Shown: piece after piece, positions 49,184 to 61,908 of the stretch | How positions within the stretch are numbered: the first letter of the stretch is position 1 | Layout of the letters: each line of letters opens with the position of its first letter | NCBI GenBank assembly: GCA_900660155.1 | Contig: CABFPE010000115.1 | Coordinates: 565,280-629,279, forward strand | From: Hofstenia miamia | Lineage: Eukaryota; Xenacoelomorpha; Acoela; Hofsteniidae | DNA: 64,000 nt | Direction of reading: 5' to 3' | Translations under genes and position numbers: made by a program | Notes under the pieces: model-generated | Told to the model about the DNA's origin: nothing | What the model saw: the letters and a program-made list of their open reading frames with translations, nothing else | The model's database searches: none

Positions 49184-50285
49184 CAGAATTGGAATCGGTT
49201 TGGGAGAACCGACGGTTTGGTTTGATTCGGTTCAGTTTCGGGTACAAAATCCTAGAAAATAATTTTGAGCTTTCTACCTTTTGAAGAGGTACTGATTCGA
49301 CTGCAATGATTATCGGTTTTTGGTTCATATCAGGTAAATTTGCTGACTGAATGATTTTTTAGTAAATTGTCTAAGCCAATGCCAACTCCCTTCACACTCT
49401 AATTAGTTGTAATGACTTAATAAACTACAGGCACCTGTTCGCACTTTGTTCATTTCAATATACTGGTGATAAACAAGTTATCTAACGATGGCGTACTGTT
49501 GACAGCATGAAGAGTCAAAATTTCTATACTGTTTTAAACATATCTTTTCTCTTCCAAAGTACGAAACATTTCAAATAACTGCCATTCCTTTGAGCAGATC
49601 AAGCCCGTTTATATGAAATACAGCAATTTTAAGGCAACTTGTAGTGAATTGGTAGGAGCGTTTACAAATCTAGAATCATATAATGCACTTACATAATCCG
49701 TCGCTCTTGACGGTGCACCTGGTGGGTTGCATTAACTCTGTATCTATTGCACTGAAAAGTGTTTGTTGAAAATTTATGTTCTGGAATATGAGTAGCTTTA
49801 GACAGGATAGTCAGTGCTAGACAAATTCGAATAAATCAAAGCAGAGCAGGACTGGTCTGATAAAAATGAGATCTAGTTAGAATTTCAAGATTAAGTTGCT
49901 GACCACATCAGTATTATATTTTATTTTTACTTTATTTTAGCAGTACTGTAATGTTATATTACAATATGGAATCAAAATCGTCATGATTGGAAATCAATTT
50001 GGAAATTTTCTTCGTTAAACAAGAACATGCAAATCTTGAAGATGAAAAGGTAAAGAGTTTTAGAGCAATTTCATAAATGGTTAATTATGTCATTGACTAG
50101 TCTACAAGTACCTCTATTCCATCTCAGCTTGCTGTTAAGGTGCCTACCACTCTAACAATGTTGATACCTAGTGAAAGGCTTTTTCATCACTATGTTTTAT
50201 CGTCAATAGTTCCTACTTTAGCAATGAAAACGTAAATATTTTGCTTTGGCTCAGAGATTGAAAAACGTTTTGCAAAGCATTTTGT
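49184..50285 (+). mobile_element. Probable decayed hAT element with transposase C-terminus
   Basis: The left tip is CAGAATTGGAATCGGT at 49184. Near the right, 50125-50250 reads SQLAVKVPTTLTMLIPSERLF, then ...NVNILLWLRD in a neighbouring frame. This is the hAT C-terminal dimerisation signature (L..PATS..SER.FS...NV..L..L). Between them no continuous frame survives. The right terminus was not found, so the tip and the coding scrap may not belong to one insertion. Confidence 0.4.
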
Positions 50286-50289
50286 CGTT

Positions 50290-51630
50290 TAACTTTTATT
50301 TGATTTTTAATAAATACTATTTTTTGCTAAAATATTCATTTATGTATCATCACTAACACTGGATAAAATTTCTTAAGGGTTAAACATTGTTTAGTGTAGG
50401 GAAATATTAGAGTACAACAGAATATATCTAATGTTACTACATTGTGATATTCTATTTACTGTTGATATTCCATACCTAAGGAAAATATAGCTGTTTGGCA
50501 TGCTTATGGTTGTAGATTTTGTTTCTAATTCAGGGACATTCTGGAGTAATGTATCACAAGGTCCCTCATTGTTTCGCTGCAAAATATATATAATAAACAA
50601 TAATTCAAGTAGCTCCTCTTTATCAATCCTAACCCTAGGATTCTTCTCTCAGCTTCCGTTACCAAATGTGTGGAGAGAAGGGGTGAGAGAGTGAACTAAC
50701 CACAATGATGGCTTCTTCTGATCCATCAGCGTACCAAATATTAATATTCTTATATTTCACATGATAGGGTAAATGTAGAGTCAGGAAATGATTTTTGTTA
50801 TTGGCCAAGGTACTTATCCATCATGCTATGATATTAAAGATTGATAAAAGAGCAAGGTCCTATTAAAGTTTGTCCTAATACTCGCTCCGTTTATTTGCTA
50901 TTCTTTTCCTCCATTCAGTAGACAAATAGAGTTAACTGGAACACAAAAAATGTATATATATTATATATTTGCGAGAGTTGGACAGAATTATTGTGAACTA
51001 TTTTCATCTAAATTTATATTAACATAAACTAAAAAATGTATGCAAAATAGGAAATTTGCAGTTTCTTTCAATCACTAGGCATTGGTATTACTTTTTTTGG
51101 AATCCGCATGTATATATTTATACAATGTCTCAATGCCACTAAAATATTTAGTACCAAGTTCTAATCGCATTCTACTAAAGTTCTCGCTGTGCCTAAGTGG
51201 AAGTACATAAAACCAACCAGTGTTTATCACGTGGTAGTTAAATTTTTCCAGTATTGGATGGCCAGGATCATATGAACAAATATAAGTAATGTCAATTTGG
51301 GTTCAAATCTTGTAAAATCTTCTAAGCTAGTATTTGAATTTACCCTGAAATTGCAACCATGCACAATATTTGCAAAGAAAAGTGAGTTTTAAAATTTGAT
51401 CTGCATGGAATTTGCTCAAGTATATTTAATAGTTTCTACAAAAATCCCAAAATCTATTTTCACCTCCATTGTTATCAAGCAAGAAAAATTCAGAAATTGA
51501 ACAAAACTGATGATGAAAACAGATCAGTTTTCATGATTATATTTATTAAGAGAATGCTTTAAAATAATATGTTAAAAAGATGAGGTGATCGGGATATTTT
51601 GACCCAACCCAGTCTAGGACATAATTCAAC
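50290..51630. other. AT-rich non-coding stretch, nothing recognised
   Basis: No supported gene or element. Confidence 0.4.
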
Positions 51631-51674
<44 letters not shown>

Positions 51675-51675
51675 T
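51631..51675. repeat. (TA)n microsatellite, first of a cluster of three
   Basis: About 45 bases of alternating TA with small interruptions, 0.8 kb upstream of the carbonic anhydrase start codon. Confidence 0.9.
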
Positions 51676-51893
51676 GTTGAAATACGTATTTTTAGTCAGT
51701 AGAGAGCACTCGGCGTATGAAGTCATGGTGTGAGGAGGTATGTGACAAACTGTATTAGCCAATTTTAAATTGATGTATTTAGAGCAAAGAAGCTGCCATT
51801 TCAACCCTAGTTAGCTTGGATGATCAAGGCGGTAAGCATGCAGTATTTAAGTAATCAATAATCAAAAATATAATTTGATTTTTATTAGATTCA

Positions 51894-51926
51894 GTATATA
51901 TATATACATATATATGTATATATATA
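51894..51926. repeat. (TA)n microsatellite, second of a cluster
   Basis: About 33 bases, alternating TA with ACATA and GTATA interruptions that make it palindromic. Confidence 0.85.
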
Positions 51927-51994
51927 AATGTCATTGACCCAAGACTTTGTATAAGCTTAAATTACAAAAAAATGTTACTTTAGAATAATAAAGA

Positions 51995-51995
51995 N

Positions 51996-52040
<45 letters not shown>

Positions 52041-52046
52041 TATATA
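51995..52046. repeat. (TA)n microsatellite, third of a cluster, with an N
   Basis: About 50 bases of TA beginning at a lone N (51995), likely a short unresolved assembly gap. Confidence 0.85.
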
Positions 52047-52460
52047 CTACCGTCAACAAAATCATATGCCACAGAGCACGATGTGGGACTTCAAATTATG
52101 GGGATGGGTCGTATAAGGATGTTGTCCTATTACGCTTGCGGAATATAATCAAATTAAAGAATATAATGTTCTCTAAGACTTAGCTCGTCAAATAGGGCCT
52201 ATCTATTGAATTTAGATATACAAGGAGAAAATATCCGTAAGCAGCTCATTGTTTCTGAAAACTTATGCTGAAATTGTCCATATGAATAAATTTAGATGTT
52301 AATAGTATAAGTTACCATTTAATAGCATTTAATAACGGTTGATGTTGTTATAGCTACTAATATCATAATTAATTTTGCTATATATAGACATTTATTCGAC
52401 GATCTTGCCAGATGCCATTCACTTATTGAAGAGCACTAAACAATTGTAGAACCAAGAGTA

Positions 52461-52731
52461 ATGCCGATTAACGAAGGATTTGTTGATGAAAGCGGTAACG
52501 CAGTTAAGCAAAGCAATGGATATTGCGATGACCCAACAAATGCATCCACACGAAGAAATAAACAGCAAGTGTTCGGGTTTAGTTCTGAAACATTTTTAGT
52601 CACAGTTTTTGTGCTTGTTGTAATTATATTATTTTTCGCGTTGATTACCTTCGTTGTCCTCTTCACTGGAATGAGTCGCATTGATGACAATCTTGCTGAC
52701 ATAAAACACGATATAGATGATAAAAATGAAG
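52461..52731 (+). CDS. Carbonic anhydrase exon 1 (cytoplasmic tail, membrane anchor)
   Basis: Codes for residues 1-90, MPINEGFVDESG to DDIDDKNE-type acidic end. Membrane span about 45-69 (FLVTVFVLVVIILFFALITF core), then VVLFTGMSRIDDNL. The donor is GAAG|GTTTGT at 52732, phase 1. Paralogous to the minus-strand exon at 3312-3573. Confidence 0.8.
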
Positions 52732-55700
52732 GTTTGTGATCTTGACTAGGTATTCAATATCAATATGGTATACTATTTAAACATTCTTTGTTTTTCTTAA
52801 TTTTTTTATTAATCGGGTGAAACTTTATCCGTGTCATATGATAATTCCTAAGATTTTCAAATTTATAAATCTCACAAAAAATATACAATGAAAAAATTAA
52901 TAAACTAAGAAGTGATTTGCACATTGCAATGAGGAGCGAAAAACCTGCAGCTTGCATTTAGCATTAACAATCTAACCAAGTACAAGTCGAAGTGTAAATC
53001 TAGTTTGACATTTCACAAAGAATTACCTAAAAGTCGATTCAAAACTTTTCGGTAGAAATCATAAACTTCTGATCAGAAAAAATGTCAGGCGTTTATTTGA
53101 AAAAATGTCAAATAATGAGTATGTCATACCAGGTAATATTCTTATAAAATATACGCACAGTAAAATATTCGATGCAGTTAGTTATGATTCAATTTTTTAA
53201 CATGCAGCAAATACTATACAAAGAAAAAACAAAAACTTTACGTAAGCGTTAGACATAATAAATTTTGAAATGTTAAAAGTTACAAATCATTATTAAAATT
53301 TTTAAAATTAACAAAAAATTTGAACATTGCAAGCGCACTACTACTTTTAATTTACAATGAAACTTATCTGCACTTAAGGAAAAATAATAAATTAAAACAA
53401 TATTTCCTAAAAGTTCTGGCTTATCAGACAATTACTAATATAATTTTCGTGCTTCATAGATGCAAAGTTTAAATTCTGGTAATCATAACCATGCTTGGCA
53501 TGCATTTTAGTAGTGATTGTACCAGATAAGGCTTCTAAGTAGGTAGCAATATGAATTTATGCGCATAACTAATATTTGAGAAGAGTCTACAACTCAAATG
53601 AAAAATTTACATCAATAAGGATCGCGTAAAACTGTGATACATTGGCAATATATTATTCGCATTCCTTAACACAAGAGTAACTTGCACTTGTGCTAATTTT
53701 TATAAAATTTTAAATAACATAATTTGGGTTATTGTAAAAGGCGTTAGGAGTAGATAAAATGTCAATTAAATAATTTTCTAAAGTGAAATCTAACGTTTTG
53801 TCCGCTCAATTACCAATGACATTTAAACTACGCACGCCAATGCCAACTTTGTTTGAGCTGTCTCTATAACATAGCATGAAATCACATTTATTTATTAACA
53901 ATAATTTTTACTTAAGTTAAATAATCTCTGGTTTAATAATATATATACCTGCATATATTTTCAAATATTCAAACGCACTGTATAATATTTTCTGGGTTCC
54001 GTTTTTACACTGTTATAAACTTACTTTATATCTTTAAATATTTTCCAATAAAATTGCAAATTAATAATGTTAAATTGTAAATTGTACACAATAGAGACAT
54101 CATTCAAATTTTTTTAAAGTAGTTAGTTTCAATGAGAGCAAGGTACCTGACTGTATTTTGGCGAAAGCCATGATTTCCAAGGGAGTCGTATCCTATTGGA
54201 TCGTAATTTTTACACTAGGAGTATTTATTATTTACACTACTTCAAGCAAGAAATTGTTCTAATTTTTCAATTTCTATGAGAACGTTTAGTGTTAACATGT
54301 AATTTTACGAAATAGTTTGTACTGCAGGTGGATATACGGAGTAGGAGAAATAAACAATGCAGAATTTAAAAACTATTTAAAATAATTAGAGCATTTTATA
54401 ATATTGGCATTCACGTGCACATAGTGAAGTGAACCGTGTATATGCTTCATTAGGCAATTGTCTTATATGTCAAAATTTGCTTCAGATGGACCAAGGTGCA
54501 TATTGTATAAACATTTTCATGTCTGTTAAATCTAAAACAAACTTACATGTAATAATTGCATGCGAGATTTTACTTTGCAAAATTGTAGATTATGAAGAGA
54601 ATAATGGAAATCTGTAGAGAAGAGATGCAGCATCAACTAAAGTATTTTTATTGTACTTGTAATTCATCTATCCCCAGCAGAGTAATTTTTCAATAAGTAC
54701 TTGTTATCATTGTAAAGTAAATCTAGGGAATCAGGTTAAACTGAATAAGGTATTCTTAGCGTTTGGTAACCCTTTTCAAATTTGAGGGTATTCTTCGCCA
54801 TTTTTGAACCGTATTCTACAATGAGATTAGCTTGTATTTTGCTGAACACAGACTATAATAATGTGTGCTTAACACACTAGAGACATTAAAGCCATAGTAT
54901 ATAAAGATTTAAACGCTGTTTCCAATTTATTGGTAGGTAGCAAGAAAGAATCAAATTCAAATGAATTGAATTATCTTTATGCTAGAAACTTCATTAATTA
55001 TTTAATCAGAGTTCTAAATAACTGAAATGAGAATGAGCTAAAGAAGATTCAAATCTATAACTGCATAAATCCAACGATTAATCATGATTTACAAACATTG
55101 GTGTATATAGAAATACGTAGTGTGGAAAGCTGAAACAGAATATAACAAATGACCGACTTAGTTCTTTACATCATTTCAATTCTTCGCAAATAATTCTCAC
55201 AGTGCCCGCTTGTTTGTTATAGCATTACAATCCCAGCAACAATCATCCCACCAAGGTTTATAAATTATTTCTGCAATGATCACTCAGAACCTTCTCCAAT
55301 ATAACTATTCAAAATTTGTAAAAGCTCCATTACATTTATAAACTTAGTATTAAAATTAGAAAATTCTGAATTATGATTGGATTCAAGCAAAACCTTGAAT
55401 ATACTAAGTCTTTCACGCGGAATTTGATTTCTTTTTTTATGTTTTACATACCATATATATTTAGAGAGACCTTTCACAAGAACATACGTCTTAGAAATGA
55501 AATTTCCTGTAAGAAAAAAATACAAATTTGAATTCCCAATGCAAAAAAATTGATAAACTTGGTGCTAGGATATTTCTTTCGATACTGCAGCTCACATAAT
55601 GGGTAATAATTGCTAATAATGGTTTAAGCTGAAATCCACTAAATATTTAGAGTATTTACCGTGCAAATTTCGAATATGTTGAGAATTTTTGTCAAAATCT

Positions 55701-58700
55701 GTTTGTAATCTGATATATATTTTGCCATGATGCAGTTAATAGTGTTACGTAGATGTCAATGCGTATGGACATCTGTTAATGCGGTATTTATGAAAAAACT
55801 TATATACAAACCATAATGCTCCTCAGAAAGAAGAACAATACGCATTACTGACTAAGTATTTCACAATAACATATTATTATTTGTTTATTTAGAAGAAGAC
55901 TTTATTAGAGGAGTTGACTACAAATATGACAGTATGGATTTTGTTATTATAAAGAGTAATATAATTACCCTAATAATTAAATACCGTAAAATAAGCAAAT
56001 TCCAGCCACTTTTTTTGATTTTTTTTGTATTTTTTGCTATGTATTTGATAAAGAATACGAGTTATACATTTATATACTTCAGGTTTGGTCTTTTCAACAC
56101 AATTAAAAAGAAATATAGTATAAACAATGAAATATATGTATTTCAGAACAAGTAGCAAACACGTACTTTTAACGAGAAACAAGGGGTATTGTCAGTCACC
56201 AACATGAATTTCAGTAAAACGATAAGTTTTTTCACTAAATCAATAGCTGTTAACAATTGGAACACATAAAGAATACATCGCTCGTTCTTTTGTTGCTTTT
56301 GCCACAGGTCCATAACTTGCACGAAGTGCTCTGTATGTGGCAAATGATGTGCTGCATATAAAACATTCGTCATCATCAGTGCATGTGATGTCTTCACTTT
56401 CAATCTCCATGCTTGTCGCACCGGCATTTGAAGTTGACGCAACATTCGGATGTTGGGACGTCGGTAGGATCGGTCGGCCCGCTGTGACCTTGGCTCTCCG
56501 GGGCCTTCGCGGACTGGAGGTCTGGCCACGCATATCTTGAAGCATTCCAAGTAAATTAGCATCAAGGTCGCGATCGATGCTTTCGTCACAATAGGTTTCG
56601 GATCAGAACAAGTGTCTCAACGGATGATTAAGATTAGGTGGGGATAATCCGCACGACCTGAATCCACTAATGAGGTTCTGTTTTGACGCATTCTAAATTA
56701 TCTTCCACAATTGGAAGAGCATTATTCCAAACGATTGTTTTGGGATAGGTCCAGTCGTTCTTGATAAAAGTTTCACACAGAACCAAGCTGCAAAAGAGTC
56801 CTTATAAGCTCACTTAATACAGTGCACCTTGTACCTGTATCTCTCTCATTGGCTGAAGGAATCATGAAATAACGCTGAAAAAGCGCGATATCTATGCATT
56901 TGAATTTCTCAAATTAGTTGCAATTATTGCTTTCAAATGATAAAACTATAATCAGCATACAGTGTGAGCATCAAATATTTATTAACCATCAATAAAAAGC
57001 AAAGATTATTATTATTTGATAAGTGGGTGACATAACCCCGTTGTGGCTGACATTTGCCAGTTTTATGGTATTTAAATTCAAAAATATTAGTTGATTTCAA
57101 GTCAAAGAGCAAAAATTCCACGGAAGTCTTAAAACTCAAATTTTATCATTCCAATTTAGGAGCGCAATTGAAATATCTATGCTTCATAAATATCTTGCTC
57201 TAATGCTAGCTAAATTTTAAAGTGCCCATTTTTATGCATTTTCATTAGACTTTTAACTCTAAATGTGAAAATATTAATTGAACTAATACAAGAGTCCACA
57301 CCCATTGTCTTCACTTAATTGCAACGCTTCAAAACTATTGAAATGCAAAAAATGTCTTTTAATAAATTTAATCAGTTTCTATTCCGTTCCATTATCTATC
57401 TAAAACACGGCCAGGCTACCTAAAGCATTGTCCTGAAATAGGAGGCGACGTTTATCAAAGTAGTAGACAACATAATTTTCAATTGAATCCTTATATTAGT
57501 GAATTGAGAAACATGATATGTACAAAAGTGATACTTAAAACACTAGTAAGAAATTCTTAGAATTTCTTGTTCGAAAACACCCCGATATTTTCTATAGTAT
57601 CGATTTTTCATTCAGTATTAAATTGAAGTAGTAATTCATAAATTTATTTTTTGTACAAAATTATAAATTAATAAATAAGTAATTATGAATTCAATTATTA
57701 GTAATTGGAACACTCTGATGAAAATTGCTGCACATTAGATTTAATGTAAATTCCAAAATTTCATGCTAATTAAATAATATAATGAATTTAGACAAGCCCA
57801 TAGGAGAATTATTATTTTAAAATAGTGTATTAAAAATTTGAAAATCGAACGAAGTCTCTGCAGTAAAATAGCTAGTTGGATTTGTTCATTACACTGTGTG
57901 AAAAAAATTTATTTCTTAGTTGAGTACCTTTTTCGGGGTTTTCGGTGAATTTGATGTTGTTAAATACGAATGGAAATAATATTTTAGGAAATGTCATGAA
58001 ATTAAATTTATTGTAAATAGATTATTAAAATTAAAAATTGGAAATTGCATTATCATGGAGATACCAAAAATCCTCTAATGGCTTTTATAGTTGTACACAA
58101 TTTAATTGTATTTTGATTCTAATGTCAGTAGATGTTTTCTATTCATCCAAGTGCAAGGAGCATGAAAGTATGTCAAAAAATTTTTTTCTTATCCTGATGC
58201 CCAATAAAACACATCACGAATAGTGAAACTGGTTAATGAGTTATTGTTGGAAATGAGTAGCAGAGAAGCTTATACTTGAATGCAGTTTTGTAAATCTTAG
58301 AATAAAAATTACTCAAAAGCTATGGTTTTGCGAGTAAAATGATATTCAATTTCGCAATTTTCGTCCCAAAATTGACTGAAAACAATGAAAAAAATTATTC
58401 AACGGAATTTTATGTCACACAGTGTTATTATTTGAAGATTAAAGGTAGAAACTACAAAATTAAGATTTTTCGTATCATAGTAAGCCCCCAAACAGTTGAT
58501 TTTCCAATAGCCTCCTATTTTCATTGTTTCCTGCGGTTGGCCTGGCTTTATTTTATGTATACCATGGCGTTCTTACTAACTAAGTGTTGCGAATATTGGT
58601 ATAAATGTTTAACATTAATCTGAATATTGTTAACAGTACCTTGTTTTTAGGCCAGGCATTTTGGTTTCACGATTTTCCCCAGTGCAGCGGCATACAGCAA

Positions 58701-61700
58701 TCGCCTATTCGAATATTTAGTCAAACTGTTGAAATAGCCAACTCTACTTCGACAATAGTTTACGAACCCCCGGTAACTTCTATAAAACTTCAAAATACAG
58801 GCCATTCATGTAAGTATTTATGATTTTGAATTATTTATTAACCGATACAATAGATTTTCCATACACAGATTTTTAAAATATTCATCATCATAATTAAGAT
58901 GTGGTTAAAAACTATAATCTATAGGTTACAGAATTTCGATAGATTAATTCGAGAGTTTTTAGATAAGTTATCACCTTATCCTGCTCCATCATTTACTAGC
59001 GGAACTCTTGGTGATGCTAATTTTACACTCGCTCAAATGCATTTTCATTGGGGTGCTGAACATTGGATAGATGATGACCATTATAGCTCTGAATTGCATA
59101 TGGTGACACATTTAAGCAGTCACTCGGATCTGGGGACTGCACTGGGTGCAAATGATGTTGCTGTGTTTGGGTTATTTCTGGAGGTAATCTTTGAAAAATT
59201 AATAAATCTTACAGATGTTTAGGAGTGCGCAGCTTGCAACAATCCCAATTTCGAAAGATTGGTAACCGGTGTTACCAAAATCGTTGAAGCTGGTAACTAT
59301 TTTAAGCGATTTTTTAAATGTTGCTTATTGCTTCCCAGTTCAAAAACTATTCAAATACATGTAATTGACTTAGCACACTATGTCGTCATCCTCGTCTGTT
59401 GAATTTCAATTGATTTTCACCTCTATAGTTCTGTGGTGTATGTATTTACTTCTTGATCAAAACCCTTTTCGGTATTGGATAAGATTTCCTCCCCCTATTC
59501 AATTTCGGAATTTTGCTCAGAAGGTTGTGGAGCTTTCTTAGGTAGACTTTGTGATTTTTCCTAAATTTTATTAAAGATGATTATGTATTGTACTGTTTTT
59601 CAACCAAGGGGAAAGTTTTCCAATTTTAGCGAAAACTTTCTATTATTGTTAGTATCCAAGAAATGGGCAAAGTAAACAAGAAAATTATATTTGAAAGTTA
59701 GGAATAAATTCTAATAAATTTTATCATTTTCAATCAATATTTAATTTTTTTCAAAAAAATAGCGAATTTTGATATTTGACACGTCATCATAATGAATGAT
59801 GGCATCACATTTCTGACAATACTAAGTCGATATGAAGAATATTTTGCAAACTTTTGTTTAAATATTTTAATGCAATCCAGAATTAGATAGAGGAGAGGAA
59901 ATCCTTCCACAAACCTCAGGGCCCAAAACAGTTCTGATCGAAAAAGATTTGAAAATTTTCAAGTTCCAGGATATCATAAGTTCGATATCAATTTAGCAAT
60001 GAACCAGATTACGCGTAGAATATTACTGGATTTTATTAAAGTTTTCTTAGCATGAAAGCCATGTATTCAAATAAAAATATAACTAGACTTTATCTTAGTG
60101 TAATGTAGATTACTATTCTTCTATTCTAAAATTAGGTTCAACCGTAACACTTTCTGGATCAGACGTAATGTCAGTTTGGACACAAGGATTTGTACAAACC
60201 ATTTTTGATAATCATGCAAAAGAATGGTATCATTACAACGGATCCTTGACAACCCCTCCTTGCAATGAAGGAATTAATTGGAATGTCTTTAGGTCATTTG
60301 AGCCTATGCCTTCGAGTGTGGTATGTAGCTTTCATACACACTTGTATTTTTAAATCTTCATGAATTTTTTTAAAGAATATTTTTTCAACTTTTAAGCTTT
60401 CATTATCGCACACCCAATTGATGTGTATTTAACCAGTGATATTATTTTACTGGTCTGAATCTCATGGGTGTCTCTTATACACATCTATATTTTAGTGGAG
60501 TTGAGACGAAGACAAAACAATTGATTCTGTTAATCGTAAATTATCCAAATTATTAGCCTGAATTCATCCAGAACATCGCTATTAGTACGGCAGAAAATGA
60601 CTTGTTTTTATAAATTTGGTCGTACTTTAACTGAAATACTAGCAACAATCCAAGAATCACATTTGGAATTCTTTCTGCTGCTTTGAAATTCAAATTGCTT
60701 TAAGGTTTGTCTCTCCTACTCAAGCCATTTATTTAGATTTGATGTATCATGGCATGACATTGACCTTGAAATTGAACTACTTTGGCAAATTTCAAAAGAT
60801 GAGATCAGCAAAATGTAAATGTATAGCTCAAAATTATGTTTGCACATGAATCCCTAAACCTTCTCCAAGGTCCCGAACTAGGATCTAAGCAAAGTAATGC
60901 TTGAGAATATATTTATGGTAATTTTAAAAATTTGCTAATTTTTTTCGCAAAAAATCTTTTTTTTCTGGTGACATTAGACATTCAATGTGACTTTGGACAT
61001 AATTATTTTGCCTAGATTCTTGTTCAGGACCTAGATAATACATTAGGAAACAAACTTTGTAAAAATCAGCCTAATCCATTGAAAATCTTTGGAGTAATTA
61101 TTTTTGAAATTTTAAAAGATTAGAAAAAAGCCTATTTTAAGAAAATCATATTTTCATTGTTTTTTCTGGTGGCCGACTGATGTCTCTATGCTAAGTGTCT
61201 AATTCAATTAAGTTGTTTTATTGTATCTATTTGAAAGGTAATGAGCGAAAAAACAAAAGGTACCTTTGTTGCTAAGTAACATTTGATGACTTTTTTTTAG
61301 CAAAAATGATATTTATCGTTAAAATCTATTTAAATAATACATTTATGGCAAAAACTGAATTTTGATTTTTTTTTTTGAAATTTGGATTTTGATTAGGCGG
61401 AGGAGGTCTCACATTAAGCATTTATAACATTCAAAATTTTAAATCTAACATTAAAAAATTTTGAACAGACCACCCCAATGTGAAATCATGGCTACGTTAC
61501 TAGACTAACATGCTGATGGAACCGTAAATGAAGCAACAGAGACAGCGAATTTCTGAGTATTAAAAATTTTGCCAATTTTGGTCAAAATGATTCTCATGCC
61601 GTGAAATCACATGGGATTATAGGACCAGAAAACATAGTGTGACTTGCAAGGGTAGGAGACTGGAATGAAATTCAACAGGACTGCCACCAATAAACTACGA

Positions 61701-61846
61701 CAGACTCCTGCTCCCCTTCCTCCTTTTTCCTAAAATTGATAATATAAGGACTCAATAAAAGTTAATGCTACCTGCTAATTGATTTGTATTAAATAATAAT
61801 TGACTTGCAAAATCATATATATTCAGCGATTACATTTCTAACTAGC

Positions 61847-61908
<62 letters not shown>

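Noticed and set aside
54429-55525. Two short frames in carbonic anhydrase intron 1 as possible nested genes or extra exons
   Set aside because: No recognisable motif, and the carbonic anhydrase frame joins cleanly without them.
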